DNA from: Bordetella parapertussis
GTDB taxonomy: Bacteria > Pseudomonadota > Gammaproteobacteria > Burkholderiales > Thiobacillaceae
Assembly: GCA_945890495.1 (NCBI GenBank)
Contig: CAMDCO010000008.1
Span: 1-64,000, forward strand
Length of the DNA stretch: 64,000 bases
Direction: 5' to 3'
The position numbers and the translations under genes are program-made. Positions 8,421-18,180 of the stretch are shown one piece after another (positions within the stretch are counted from its first letter, which is position 1; each line of letters opens with the position of its first letter). Under the pieces are notes generated by a model. That model did not search any database. It saw only the letters and a list, made by a program, of their open reading frames with translations, and was not told the origin of the DNA.

Positions 8421-10310
8421 ATGCGCTACCAAACCGAGTTTGACCGTTCGATGCACGACCCCGAGGGCTTCTGGCGCGAGCAGGCCCGTGCCCTGCCGTG
8501 GTACCAGTTTCCAGAGCAAATCCTGATCCGTGACCGGGACGGCATCGGCTACTGGTTCGCCGACGGCGAGATGAACACCGCCTACATGGCGCTCGACCAT
8601 CATGTCGAAAACGGGCGCGGCGCGCAGACGGCGCTGATCTACGACTCGCCTGTCACCGGCATGAAGGCGCGTTACACCTACGCCGAACTCACCGATGCCG
8701 TGGCACGCACCGCCGGCATGCTGGCCCAACTCGGCGTCATCAAGGGCGACCGCGTCATCATCTACATGCCCATGATCCCGGAGGCCGTCATTGCCATGCT
8801 CGCCGTGGCACGCCTGGGCGCGATCCATTCGGTGGTGTTCGGCGGCTTTGCCGCACCCGAACTGGCGTTGCGCATCGACGACGCAACCCCAAAGGTTATC
8901 CTGTCGGCCTCGTGCGGCATCGAAGTCACCCGCCGCATCGAATACAAACCCCTCCTCGACCGCGCCCTGGAACTGGCCAAACACGCACCACAATGCTGCG
9001 TCATCTTCCAGCGCCCGGCCCTGCCTGCCACGCTTGTCGCCGGCCGCGACCATGACTGGGCCTCTCTGCTGGCCCGGGCCCAACCGGTGGGCTGCACGCC
9101 GGTCAAAGGCGCCGACCCGCTCTATATCCTCTACACCTCCGGCACCACCGGCAAACCCAAGGGCGTAGTGCGCGAAAACGGCGGTCACGCCGTGGCGCTC
9201 AAATACAGCATGAAGGCCATCTACGATACCGAGCCCGGCGAGGTATTTTTCGCCTGTTCCGATGTCGGCTGGGTGGTCGGCCACTCCTACATCGTCTATG
9301 GCCCGCTATTGCAGGGCTGCACTACCATCGTCTATGAAGGCAAGCCGGTGATGACACCGGACGCCGGGGCGCTGTGGCGGGTCTGCACCGAATACGGCGT
9401 GAAGGCCCTCTTCACCGCGCCCACCGCCTTCCGTGCCATCAAGAAAGAAGACCCCGACGGCACACTGATGCATCGCCACGACCTCTCCCGCCTGCAAACC
9501 ATCTTCTCGGCCGGCGAACGGCTCGACCCGCCCACCCAGGCCTGGCTGGGCGAGATGAGCGGCAAGCCGGTGGTCGATCACTGGTGGCAGACCGAGACCG
9601 GCTGGGGCATCACCGCCAACCTGCGCGGCGTGGAACCGATGCCGATCAAGCCGGGCTCGTCGACCGTGCCAACGCCTGGTTTCGATGTGCAGATCCTCGA
9701 CGAAAATGGTCAACCAGTGCCGCGCGGCGTCCAGGGCTACATCGCCCTTAAATTACCGCTGCCGCCGTCCTGTCTGAACCGCATCTGGGGCGACGACCAG
9801 CGCTTCGCACAGAGCTATCTACGCTTCCTGCCGGGCTACTACACCAGCGGTGACGGCGGCTATATCGACGCCGACGGCTATGTATTTGTCATGGGCCGCG
9901 TCGACGATGTCATCAATGTTGCCGGCCATCGCCTATCCACCGGCGAGATGGAAGAGGTGATCGCCAACCACCCGGCCATCGCCGAATGTGCCGTCATCTC
10001 CCGCGACGACGAACTCAAGGGCCAGGTACCGATGGGCCTGGTGGTGCTCAAGGGCGGCATAACCCTGAGCGAGGACGAGGTGCAAAGGCAACTCGTTGCG
10101 CTGATCCGCGACCAGATCGGCGCCATCACCTGTTACAAGGACACCGTGGTGGTCGTCCGCCTGCCGAAGACCCGTTCCGGCAAGACCCTGCGCAACACCC
10201 TGAGCCGGCTGATCAATGGACGCGAATACACCGTACCCTCCACCATCGACGACACCGCCGTCATCCCTGAAATCGCCGACCGGTTGCGTACCCGGGGCCT
10301 TATCCCATAA
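8421..10310 (+). CDS. prpE: Propionyl-CoA synthetase (propionate-CoA ligase)
   Basis: Activates propionate with ATP and CoA, feeding prpC. 629 aa, acyl-adenylate-forming (ANL) superfamily, close to the E. coli length. The P-loop-like motif YTSGTTGKPKGVV, the adenylation motif WWQTETGW and the C-terminal hinge GRVDDVINVAGHRLSTGE are all present. Lys588 in RSGKTLRN is the catalytic lysine that Pat-type acetyltransferases modify in this family. GGAG stands 8 bases before ATG 8421. Last gene of the prp operon. Confidence 0.96.
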   Translation: MRYQTEFDRSMHDPEGFWREQARALPWYQFPEQILIRDRDGIGYWFADGEMNTAYMALDHHVENGRGAQTALIYDSPVTGMKARYTYAELTDAVARTAGMLAQLGVIKGDRVIIYMPMIPEAVIAMLAVARLGAIHSVVFGGFAAPELALRIDDATPKVILSASCGIEVTRRIEYKPLLDRALELAKHAPQCCVIFQRPALPATLVAGRDHDWASLLARAQPVGCTPVKGADPLYILYTSGTTGKPKGVVRENGGHAVALKYSMKAIYDTEPGEVFFACSDVGWVVGHSYIVYGPLLQGCTTIVYEGKPVMTPDAGALWRVCTEYGVKALFTAPTAFRAIKKEDPDGTLMHRHDLSRLQTIFSAGERLDPPTQAWLGEMSGKPVVDHWWQTETGWGITANLRGVEPMPIKPGSSTVPTPGFDVQILDENGQPVPRGVQGYIALKLPLPPSCLNRIWGDDQRFAQSYLRFLPGYYTSGDGGYIDADGYVFVMGRVDDVINVAGHRLSTGEMEEVIANHPAIAECAVISRDDELKGQVPMGLVVLKGGITLSEDEVQRQLVALIRDQIGAITCYKDTVVVVRLPKTRSGKTLRNTLSRLINGREYTVPSTIDDTAVIPEIADRLRTRGLIP

Positions 10311-10339
10311 ATCGACCGCGCAGATCGTTGAGATGAGGT

Positions 10340-10397
10340 TCGCCAATGCCGCCAGCATCCGCGATGTCATCTTGTTCCCGCAGTTGCGCCGCGAAGA
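10340..10397 (+). repeat. lysS 3'-end direct repeat, copy 2 (orphan)
   Basis: Matches the end of lysS (3474-3531) at 54/58 positions but lacks the stop; the frame reads [16 protein letters not shown] and continues into the following repeat element. It starts 29 bp after prpE. With copy 1 it brackets the ATPase remnant plus the prp genes, which suggests that a ~6.8 kb segment entered at the lysS tail. Confidence 0.85.
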
Positions 10398-10406
10398 ATA
10401 TGGGCT

Positions 10407-10495
10407 CTATGTGATTTGGCACAATGTCCTAGATGACCCACTACAAATCACATAGACCCACTAATTTGGTGTATTTAGTAAACTGTCACCGAAAT
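10407..10495. repeat. Dispersed ~89-bp hairpin element, copy 1
   Basis: Starts with a perfect 12-bp inverted repeat, CTATGTGATTTG (10407-10418) and CAAATCACATAG (10444-10455), followed by a conserved AT-rich tail ending TGTCACCGAAAT. A second copy lies at 62357-62444 with about 81 of 89 positions shared by eye. No coding capacity. Confidence 0.85.
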
Positions 10496-10524
10496 CACGC
10501 CTTCCTGTATCCGCCGAACCGCGG

Positions 10525-11061
10525 TTAAACCGCCAGCAAGGCCTCCACAGCGGCCGCAAGGTCATCAAACACCTGAGTGTCTTCGGGCAGACCGCCCTTG
10601 GCGAGGGTACGCAGACCTTTGCCGGTACGCACCAGGTAAGGCTGACAACCCACGGCGGCCCCGGCCTGCAAATCGCGCAAGGAATCACCTATAGTGGGTA
10701 CGCCATTCAGGTCTATGTGATAACGGTGGGCGATCTCTTCAAATAGGCCCGGCTTAGGTTTTCGGCAATCGCAATCAGCATCCGCAGCATGCGGGCAGAA
10801 GAACACCGCCTCAATCCGCCCACCGGCCTGCAGCACCAGCTTATGCATCTTGATATGAATCGCATTGAGCGTATTCATGTCAAACAAGCCGCGGCCGACA
10901 CCCGACTGGTTGGAGGCGACTACGATCCGGTAACCGGCCTGATTCAGGCGGGCAATGGCCGCCAGGCTACCGGGGATGGGCCGCCACTCGTCCGGCGACT
11001 TGATGTACTGATCCGAATCAAAATTGATGACGCCGTCCCGGTCGAGAATGATGAGTTTCAT
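10525..11061 (-). CDS. gmhB: D-glycero-D-manno-heptose 1,7-bisphosphate 7-phosphatase
   Basis: Removes the 7-phosphate in ADP-heptose synthesis for LPS inner core. 178 aa, HAD superfamily, histidinol-phosphatase-like group. The nucleophile motif DRDGVIN opens the protein, SNQSGVGRG is motif II, and the zinc-binding loop CPHAADADCDCRKPKPG is complete; GDSLRDLQAG is the motif IV aspartate pair. Its ATG overlaps the glyS stop (ATGA), continuing the glyQ-glyS-gmhB operon. Confidence 0.95.
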   Translation of the reverse strand: MKLIILDRDGVINFDSDQYIKSPDEWRPIPGSLAAIARLNQAGYRIVVASNQSGVGRGLFDMNTLNAIHIKMHKLVLQAGGRIEAVFFCPHAADADCDCRKPKPGLFEEIAHRYHIDLNGVPTIGDSLRDLQAGAAVGCQPYLVRTGKGLRTLAKGGLPEDTQVFDDLAAAVEALLAV

Positions 11062-13184
11062 GCCGCCGCCCCACCGCCCGAATCGCTACTCAGTTCACTA
11101 ATATCCGCCACCGAATTCATCAATCGGCTCAGATGCGCCAGAAGGGCCAGACGGTTGGCGCGCACGGCCAGATCGTCGGCCATCACCATAACCTCCTCAA
11201 AGAAACGGTCCAGCGGCGACTTCAGGGTGGCTAACGCGGTGAGTGCCCGGGCGTAGTCACCGTGCACCAGTGCGGCCTGTACCGCCGGTTCGGTCGCCAA
11301 CAGGGCTCGATGCAGGTCATGTTCGGCCGCCTCCTGCAAACGCGCTGCATCGACCGGCCGCAGTTCACCCTCGGCCTTTTTGAGAATATTGCGGACGCGC
11401 TTGTTGGCGGCCGACAGGGCCGCCGCTTCGGGCAGGGTACGGAAACCCTGCAAGGCGGCCAGACGCGCCGGGATCTGGTCGATACGCTCAGGTGATCGGC
11501 AGACCACGGCCTCGACCGCATCGGCGGCGTGACCCTGATCCTTCAGGTAAACGCGCAACCGATCCTGCATGAAGCGATAGACATCGACAGCGACCGTGGC
11601 ACTAATCTGTTCCGCGGCAAACGCCCCCGCCGCAAGACCCAGGACATTCGGCAGGGCGATCGCCAGACGCTGTTCAAGCAAGATACGCAGCACACCGAGC
11701 GCATGGCGACGCAGAGCGAACGGATCCTTGTCGCCCGTCGGGATCTGGCCGATGCCAAACAGTCCCACCAAGGTCTCCAGCTTGTCGGCCAGGGCCACCA
11801 CACTACCGACCTCGTTGCGCGGCAGGCTATCGCCCGCAAAACGCGGCTTGTAATGGTCTTCAATGGCATTGGCCACATCGGCCGTCAGCCCATCGGCGAG
11901 GGCGTAATAACGGCCCATGATGCCCTGCAATTCGGGGAACTCGCCCACCATATCGGTAACGAGATCGGCCTTGGCCAGTTGTGCGGCCTGATCGACGAGA
12001 TCCACCGGTTGTCCCAAGACCTGCGCGATCGCACGAGCAATGTGACGAACCCGCTCGATACGCGCCCCCAGGCTGCCCAAGCGGTTGTGATAAACCACCT
12101 TGTCGAGCGCAGCCACCCGATCCACCAGAGGACGCTTGCGATCTTGGTCAAAGAAGAAACGGGCATCGGCCAGACGCGGCCGCACCACGCGCTCGTTGCC
12201 ACCGATAACGGCGGAGGGATCGGCCGGGCGAATATTGGATACCAACAGGAAGTGATGGGTGAGGTGACCTTCCGCATCCAGCAGCGGGAAATATTTCTGG
12301 TTCGCCTTCATGGTCAGGATCAGACATTCCTGCGGCACCGCGAGGAAGGCCGGGTCAAACTGACAGGCCATCACGGTGGGCCGTTCAACCAGGGCCGTGA
12401 CCTCATCGAGCAAGGCGTCGTCACGGGTCACCGTCACGCCACCCATCTGCTCGGCCGCTGCCTGCAACTGACGCGCAATCTCGGCGCGACGCTCGGCGAA
12501 GCTGGCGATCACGGCACCTTCTACGGCCATCTGCTCGGCATAGCTGTCCGCCGTACGGATCGTCAGGATCGGCTGCGCGGCCTCAAAACGATGCCCCTGG
12601 GTACGGCGCCCCGCCGTCAGACCAAGGACCGTCACGGGCACGACCGCGTCCCCATGCAGGGCCACGAGTCCATGTGCCGGACGAACAAAGTTTACCGTCC
12701 GCCAGCCGTCCTCGATCTGATAGCTCATCACCTTGGGGATGGGCAGACGGACCAAGGCCTCGTCGATGGCCTTTTGCAGGCCTACGGCCAGCGTCGCGCC
12801 GGCCACCACGCTGTCATGGAACAGGGTCTCGGCCTTGCCATCCGGGGCGCGCCGCAATTGCGGCAAACAATCGGCCGACAAGCCCAGCGCTGCCAACTTC
12901 TTGAGCAAGGCCGGGCTGGGTTGACCGTCCGCCGTCAAGGCCACAGCCACCGGCATCAGCTTTTGCGCGACGGCGCGTTCGGCCGCCTGAGCGGCCACGC
13001 CCGTGATATGAACGGCCAAGCGACGCGGTGAGGCAAAGGGTGTCACTATGGCATCGGCCGTGACCAACCCTTGCGCACGCAGGCTATCGGCAATGCCAGC
13101 GGCAAAGGCCACACCCAGTTTGTTGAGGACCTTGGGCGGCAACTCTTCAACGAAGAGTTCAACGAGGAGGTTATTCAGGCTCAT
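11058..13184 (-). CDS. glyS: Glycyl-tRNA synthetase, beta subunit
   Basis: Beta chain of the tetrameric bacterial glycyl-tRNA synthetase; binds tRNA and is needed for charging. 708 aa, slightly longer than the E. coli protein. Starts with the typical [13 protein letters not shown] and contains the central HD-like region and a C-terminal DALR-type anticodon-binding helical domain ([19 protein letters not shown]). The start overlaps the glyQ stop by ATGA and the stop overlaps gmhB, so the three genes are coupled. Confidence 0.97.
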   Translation of the reverse strand: MSLNNLLVELFVEELPPKVLNKLGVAFAAGIADSLRAQGLVTADAIVTPFASPRRLAVHITGVAAQAAERAVAQKLMPVAVALTADGQPSPALLKKLAALGLSADCLPQLRRAPDGKAETLFHDSVVAGATLAVGLQKAIDEALVRLPIPKVMSYQIEDGWRTVNFVRPAHGLVALHGDAVVPVTVLGLTAGRRTQGHRFEAAQPILTIRTADSYAEQMAVEGAVIASFAERRAEIARQLQAAAEQMGGVTVTRDDALLDEVTALVERPTVMACQFDPAFLAVPQECLILTMKANQKYFPLLDAEGHLTHHFLLVSNIRPADPSAVIGGNERVVRPRLADARFFFDQDRKRPLVDRVAALDKVVYHNRLGSLGARIERVRHIARAIAQVLGQPVDLVDQAAQLAKADLVTDMVGEFPELQGIMGRYYALADGLTADVANAIEDHYKPRFAGDSLPRNEVGSVVALADKLETLVGLFGIGQIPTGDKDPFALRRHALGVLRILLEQRLAIALPNVLGLAAGAFAAEQISATVAVDVYRFMQDRLRVYLKDQGHAADAVEAVVCRSPERIDQIPARLAALQGFRTLPEAAALSAANKRVRNILKKAEGELRPVDAARLQEAAEHDLHRALLATEPAVQAALVHGDYARALTALATLKSPLDRFFEEVMVMADDLAVRANRLALLAHLSRLMNSVADISELSSDSGGGAAA

Positions 13185-14092
13185 GCGACCTCCCGCTGCG
13201 CCAAGACCTCATCGGCCCAGGCCTTGGGGGCCATGGGAAAGCCCAGGCGGGCACGCGAATCCAGATAGCTCTGCGCCACCGCACGGGCTAGGTTGCGGAT
13301 ACGACCAATATAGGCCGCACGCTCGGTCACCGAAATAGCGCCCCGGGCGTCGAGCAGGTTGAAGGTATGCGCCGCCTTCAGCACCTGTTCATAGGCCGGC
13401 AAGGCCAGTTGCTCCTGCATTAGGTGCTGGGCCTGTTTCTCATACGCGTTGAAGGCCGTAAGCAGGAAGGCCACATCGCTATGTTCAAAATTGTAAGTAG
13501 ACTGTTCCACCTCGTTCTGGTGGAAGACATCGCCGTAACTGACCCCCGGGGCATACTGAAGGTCGAACACATTGTCGACGCCCTGCAGATACATCGCCAG
13601 GCGCTCCAGACCGTAGGTGATCTCGCCGGTAATCGGCTTGCAGTTGATGCCGCCGACCTGCTGGAAATAAGTGAACTGGGTCACCTCCATGCCGTTCAGC
13701 CAGACCTCCCAGCCTAGGCCCCAAGCACCGAGCGTCGGGTTTTCCCAATCGTCCTCAACAAAGCGAATGTCATTCTGCTTCAAGTCAAAACCCAAGGCCT
13801 TGAGTGACCCCAGATAGAGATCAAGGATGTTTTCCGGTGCCGGCTTCAGAACGACCTGAAACTGGTAATAATGTTGCAGGCGGTTGGGGTTCTCGCCATA
13901 GCGACCATCCTTGGGTCGCCGGGACGGCTGCACATAAGCCGCCTTCCAGGGCTCTGGGCCGAGGGAACGCAAGAAGGTCGCCGTGTGACTGGTCCCCGCG
14001 CCCACTTCCAGATCATAGGGTTGCAAGATCGCGCAGCCCTGCTCGCTCCAAAAGCGTTGCAAGGTAAGGATAATGTCCTGAAAGGCCAGCAT
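13181..14092 (-). CDS. glyQ: Glycyl-tRNA synthetase, alpha subunit
   Basis: Catalytic alpha chain of the alpha2-beta2 glycyl-tRNA synthetase. 303 aa from ATG 14092, the same length as the E. coli protein; the frame stays open upstream but the added 30 residues do not resemble the family. Family signatures include [12 protein letters not shown] at the N-terminus, the [19 protein letters not shown] loop and [20 protein letters not shown]. First gene of the minus-strand operon with glyS and gmhB; transcribed away from the NlpC/P60 gene. Confidence 0.97.
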   Translation of the reverse strand: MLAFQDIILTLQRFWSEQGCAILQPYDLEVGAGTSHTATFLRSLGPEPWKAAYVQPSRRPKDGRYGENPNRLQHYYQFQVVLKPAPENILDLYLGSLKALGFDLKQNDIRFVEDDWENPTLGAWGLGWEVWLNGMEVTQFTYFQQVGGINCKPITGEITYGLERLAMYLQGVDNVFDLQYAPGVSYGDVFHQNEVEQSTYNFEHSDVAFLLTAFNAYEKQAQHLMQEQLALPAYEQVLKAAHTFNLLDARGAISVTERAAYIGRIRNLARAVAQSYLDSRARLGFPMAPKAWADEVLAQREVA

Positions 14093-14198
14093 GTCAGCGT
14101 CATTCGTAGCAAAGATGCGCGATTCTACCTTGCCACAGCCACTCCGGACACGGCACAGGGTAGACAAGAACACCTCTGGCATGGCCTAATCGTCTCCC

Positions 14199-14726
14199 AT
14201 GTTGCCCCGCTTCATCTCCCGACTTTTCCCGACGGTCCTCCTATGCGCAGGTCTTGCCTGTCCGCTACAGGCCGTTGCCGCCGGAGAAAAGGGCGACGAA
14301 AATGGCAGCGTGAGTGAGGACTTGATGACACGCACCAAGCCCCTGCTCTATGCCCTGACCCTGATCGGCAGTCCTTACAAACGCGGCGGCACCGACCCTG
14401 ATAAAGGCATGGATTGCAGCGGTTTTGTGCACCATGTGTACAGCGATGCCAGCGGCCTGGAACTCCCTCACAACGCCCTGCAAATAAGCCATGAAGGGGA
14501 TGCCATCGAAAAGACAGCGCTCGAACCGGGCGATCTGGTCTTCTTCAACACCCGCCGCAAACCGTTCTCACATGTCGGGATCTACCTCGGCGACGGTCGC
14601 TTTGTGCATTCCGCCAGCACCCGCAGCAAGCATGTCACGGTCTCCAATCTAGCCGACCGTTACTGGACCGTGCGTTATAACGGGGCCCGCCGCATCAGCC
14701 CCGAGCGTCTGAAAAAGACCTTCTAA
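14199..14726 (+). CDS. NlpC/P60 family cell-wall endopeptidase
   Basis: 175 aa with an N-terminal signal peptide (about residues 1-28, ending AVAA), so it acts in the periplasm or envelope. The papain-like NlpC/P60 domain has the catalytic Cys73 in MDCSGFV, His125 in SHVGIYLG and a third polar residue His137 in FVHS. Members cleave peptidoglycan stem peptides (D-Glu to diaminopimelate bond). Single domain with no obvious lipobox or SH3 targeting domain. Convergent with mogA, 6 bp apart. Confidence 0.93.
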   Translation: MLPRFISRLFPTVLLCAGLACPLQAVAAGEKGDENGSVSEDLMTRTKPLLYALTLIGSPYKRGGTDPDKGMDCSGFVHHVYSDASGLELPHNALQISHEGDAIEKTALEPGDLVFFNTRRKPFSHVGIYLGDGRFVHSASTRSKHVTVSNLADRYWTVRYNGARRISPERLKKTF

Positions 14727-14732
14727 ACGGCT

Positions 14733-15305
14733 CTAAATCGGTCGCCGCTGCGCCGACTTGGGTCGAAAGGCCTGCACAACCTCAACGCGCGTCTCCAGAT
14801 ACGGCCCGCCGACGAGGTCCACACCATACGGAACGGCCGCGAACACGCCGTCTAATGTCTCCTTAATCGCCTTCGGTTGACCGGGCAGGTTGAGGATCAG
14901 ACAGGAGCCGCGCACCACCCCGACCTGGCGCGACAGGATCGCGGTCGGGACATATTTCAGCGATACCGCCCGCATCGCCTCGCCAAAGCCAGGCAGCACC
15001 TTGTCGGCCACAGCGAGGGTCGCTTCCGGGGTGACATCGCGCGGCGCGGGGCCGGTCCCGCCCGTGGTCAGAACCAGACAACAGTGCGCGGCCAGATCGA
15101 TCAGCGTCGCCTCGATCTCCGCCTGCTCATCCGGAATCAGCCGTTCAACGAAGGTGATGGGGTTATGTAGCGCCGCTGTCAGCCATTCTTTCAGCGCCGG
15201 CAGGCCCTTGTCTTCATACACACCGCCCGAGGCGCGGTCGCTGATCGAAACAATGCCGATGCTGGCGGGTTCAAACGGAATATCTGACAACGGAATATCT
15301 GACAT
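14733..15305 (-). CDS. mogA: Molybdopterin adenylyltransferase (MogA type)
   Basis: Adenylylates molybdopterin before molybdenum insertion. 190 aa; MoCF-binding fold with GIVSISDRAS near the start, the TTGGTGPAPRDVTPEAT loop and the LPGQPKA segment that shape the active site; length fits MogA rather than the shorter MoaB. The first 11 codons hold a tandem 15-bp duplication giving SDIPLSDIPF, so the exact N-terminus may vary. No other molybdenum-cofactor gene is in the window. Confidence 0.92.
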   Translation of the reverse strand: MSDIPLSDIPFEPASIGIVSISDRASGGVYEDKGLPALKEWLTAALHNPITFVERLIPDEQAEIEATLIDLAAHCCLVLTTGGTGPAPRDVTPEATLAVADKVLPGFGEAMRAVSLKYVPTAILSRQVGVVRGSCLILNLPGQPKAIKETLDGVFAAVPYGVDLVGGPYLETRVEVVQAFRPKSAQRRPI

Positions 15306-15451
15306 AAGGGCTTTCGGTCAAAGTTTCAGCCAATGGAAAGTAACCGCGTCCGGCCAAGGGGATTAACCGTGCGGAGGCCGGCTACAATAGCGAAAAACCG
15401 AGCGAAAAACCTGACCTGCCTGCAAATAAGTTTGCACATAATCGAGCCCCC

Positions 15452-16072
15452 ATGAAAGATGGCCCAATGAGAAATGAATTACTGACCGCATTCCACCGTC
15501 GTCACGCCAGCCACAGTTTCACCGATCGACCAATCACCGAGGCCGATCTTGACTATGTGCTGGAGGCCGGACGCCTGTCGCCCTCCGCCTTCGGCCTGGA
15601 GCCGTGGCATTTTGTCGTTTGCCAAGGGGCCGCCGATAAGGCCGCCTTGCAGGCCGCCTGTTTCGGGCAACCGCAGGTCGGCGAGGCCGCCGCTGTCATT
15701 GTCATCCTTGCCCGTGTCAGCGAGCTGGCCCCCGACCAACCCTATACCCTGCGCCTTCTGGAACGAGAGTATCCCGGTGAGCGACTGGCCGGGGGGCTGG
15801 CCATGTATCGCGATTTTTACGCCGCCGTGGATGTCGCCGCCTGGAGTATCACCCAGTGCCATATCGCCGCCGCCAACATGATGACGGCCTCTGCTGTGAT
15901 CGGCCTGGATTCCTGCCCCATCGGCGGCTATCTCCCGGATGCCGTTGCCGCCGCCATCAGCGCCGATCCCGTGCGTTTCCGCCCAGCCCTGATCCTCGCC
16001 TTGGGATATAGCAACGAGACCGTGCCTGCCAAACAACGCCTGGACATGGACACCATCGTGACGCGTCGCTAA
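15452..16072 (+). CDS. Nitroreductase-family flavoprotein
   Basis: 206 aa. NAD(P)H-dependent FMN oxidoreductase family: an N-terminal RRHASHSFTDRPI FMN phosphate-binding pattern, SPSAFGLEPWHFVV, and the C-terminal GLDSCPIGGY segment. Physiological substrate is unknown; homologues reduce nitroaromatics, quinones or enones. The start may instead be ATG 15467 (MRNELLTAF). Stands alone between mogA (divergent) and the lytic transglycosylase gene. Confidence 0.92.
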   Translation: MKDGPMRNELLTAFHRRHASHSFTDRPITEADLDYVLEAGRLSPSAFGLEPWHFVVCQGAADKAALQAACFGQPQVGEAAAVIVILARVSELAPDQPYTLRLLEREYPGERLAGGLAMYRDFYAAVDVAAWSITQCHIAAANMMTASAVIGLDSCPIGGYLPDAVAAAISADPVRFRPALILALGYSNETVPAKQRLDMDTIVTRR

Positions 16073-16184
16073 TACCGATCGTCAATCCCCCAATCCCCCA
16101 ATCCCCTTTTCACGGGCACGGTTTTTTCTCGCACGACCCTATCCGCCGGTGAATTGGCGCGGGCTTTCAGTTACCATCCAGCCC

Positions 16185-18119
16185 GTGCTTAAAATACTCT
16201 TTCTGATTGGCGCCCTGCTCTCTGGCAGCCTGGCGGCCGCAAGCCCTGAGAAGGCCTTCCTTAACGCGCGTGAGGCCATTACCAAGGGCAACTCCAGCCG
16301 CTTTGAACAAGCCGCCAAACAGGTCCCTGCGGATCATCTGTTAGCCCCTTACATCGCTTGGTGGCGGGTGGGTGATGCCCGAGTAGAAGCAGATCAGTTA
16401 CGCGCCTTTGCCCAAAAATTTCCCGACTCTCCCCTGTCGAACCGGGCGCACAAACGCCTGATCGCCTCGCTCTACACGCAGCATCAATGGGCCTCCGTCC
16501 TCCTTGAGGCACGCAACCCGAACGGGGGGCATTACGGTGCCGACCGCGAGATCGAATGCATGGTCCTGCACGCACGCACGATGCAACACGATTACGCGGC
16601 CATTCAGGAAGCCAAGACCCGCTTCACGACCGCCTTGGCTCAGGCCGAACCTTGTGAAGCGCTTTACACGCACCTGCACAACCAAGGACTAATCAACGAG
16701 GACGAGGTCGCATCTCGCCTGCGGTTCGCCTTCTCCGAAGGACAAACGGGCCTTGCCCGTCGTCTGGATACTTGGCTACCCGAGGGGCAACGCATGGAGG
16801 CCACCGCCCTGCGTGATTCAGAGAACGGTACGACGGCGCTCATCGAAACCCTCTCCAGCGCCCGGGGCCAGCGTGAAGCCGCCCTTCACGCCCTCCATCA
16901 AAAGGCCAAAAAGGATCCGGCCGCGGCGGCCCATCTTTGGGCAACCGCTGGAAACCCGTACAGCGAGACCGAGCGACGCTACGGTTGGGGCCAGATCGCC
17001 GTCGAGGCCGCACGCCGCCACGACCCCATGGCCAATACCTGGTTCCGCTATATGGGTGGGGCATTCAGCGACCTACAGCACGAATGGCGCGCCCGCAGCC
17101 TGCTCCGCAGTCAGCGCTGGCCCGAGGTCTATGCGACCCTGCAGGCCATGCCGCCGCGCCTGCAAGATGAACCCGTTTGGCGCTATTGGAAGGCGCGTGC
17201 CCTGCAAGCGATGAATGCCCACGCCAGCGCCCAACAGATCTTTGCGCCGCTCTCACAAGAATTCAATTATTACGGACGGCTGGCAGAAGAGGCCTTGCCC
17301 CAGCGTCTGCAATCACGCCCCATCGCCCTGCCCCTGGCCGATAGCGAACTGCGTTTTGCGGAAGACCATGCGGGGCTAAAACGCGCCCTCCTGTTGCGCA
17401 AACTGGACCTGAATGAAGACGCCCTGGCCGAGTGGAACTGGGCCCTGCGCGATATGAACGACCGGCAACTCCTTGCCGCCGCCGAACTGGCGCGTCAGGC
17501 CCGCTGGTATGACCGCGCCATCAGCACGGCCGAACGAACGCGTGAAGCGCACAGCATCGACTTGCGCTATATCACGCCCTACCGTGACCTGGCCGAGGCC
17601 TTCTCCCGTGAACAGAATCTGGATGTCGCCTGGGTCTATGGCCTGATGCGGCAGGAGTCGCGCTTTATCGAATATGCCCGCTCCCGCGTCGGGGCCGGCG
17701 GTCTGATGCAGATCATGCCTGGAACGGCGCGCTGGATCGGTCAACAAATGGGTGCCAGCCGCAAAACGGTCAACAAGGTCGGACAACCAGAGACCAACAT
17801 CCGCTTCGGCACTTGGTATCTCAAGAAACTGTATGGCGGCCTCGACCAATCCGCCGTGCTGGCCACGGCTGCCTACAATGCCGGCCCGGGGCGCGCGCGC
17901 AAGTGGCAATCAAATACCACGCTGGAAGGGGCCATCTATGTGGAGACCATTCCCTTCCTCGAGACCCGCCAATATGTCAAAAAGGTCCTCGCCAACGCCA
18001 TGTTCTACGCCGAGCGACTGGGCGGGCCGCAAACCAGTCTCAAGGATCGGCTCGGTGTCGTCCCGCCGCGCAGCAACGCCCCCCTGCCGGAAGATGAATT
18101 AACCCCCGCCATCGACTAA
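16185..18119 (+). CDS. slt: Soluble lytic murein transglycosylase
   Basis: Periplasmic exolytic transglycosylase that cleaves the MurNAc-GlcNAc bond of peptidoglycan to 1,6-anhydro products. 644 aa from GTG 16185, which gives a compact signal peptide (LKILFLIGALLSGSLAAA); an in-frame GTG at 16149 would add 12 residues. A long alpha-superhelical U/L domain (about residues 30-450) leads to the C-terminal SLT domain with the catalytic glutamate in RQESRF, then GAGGLMQIMPGTA and AAYNAGPGRA. Size matches Slt70. Confidence 0.94.
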   Translation: MLKILFLIGALLSGSLAAASPEKAFLNAREAITKGNSSRFEQAAKQVPADHLLAPYIAWWRVGDARVEADQLRAFAQKFPDSPLSNRAHKRLIASLYTQHQWASVLLEARNPNGGHYGADREIECMVLHARTMQHDYAAIQEAKTRFTTALAQAEPCEALYTHLHNQGLINEDEVASRLRFAFSEGQTGLARRLDTWLPEGQRMEATALRDSENGTTALIETLSSARGQREAALHALHQKAKKDPAAAAHLWATAGNPYSETERRYGWGQIAVEAARRHDPMANTWFRYMGGAFSDLQHEWRARSLLRSQRWPEVYATLQAMPPRLQDEPVWRYWKARALQAMNAHASAQQIFAPLSQEFNYYGRLAEEALPQRLQSRPIALPLADSELRFAEDHAGLKRALLLRKLDLNEDALAEWNWALRDMNDRQLLAAAELARQARWYDRAISTAERTREAHSIDLRYITPYRDLAEAFSREQNLDVAWVYGLMRQESRFIEYARSRVGAGGLMQIMPGTARWIGQQMGASRKTVNKVGQPETNIRFGTWYLKKLYGGLDQSAVLATAAYNAGPGRARKWQSNTTLEGAIYVETIPFLETRQYVKKVLANAMFYAERLGGPQTSLKDRLGVVPPRSNAPLPEDELTPAID

Positions 18120-18180
18120 TCAGGCGGCGTAAGATAGCGGTATTCCGTTCTCATCCTATTCTCACCATTAGGCAGGCATC

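Noticed and set aside
11529-13031. 500-codon open frame on the plus strand
   Set aside because: It is the antisense shadow of glyS; GC-rich codon bias keeps the opposite frame open, and the translation has no family features.
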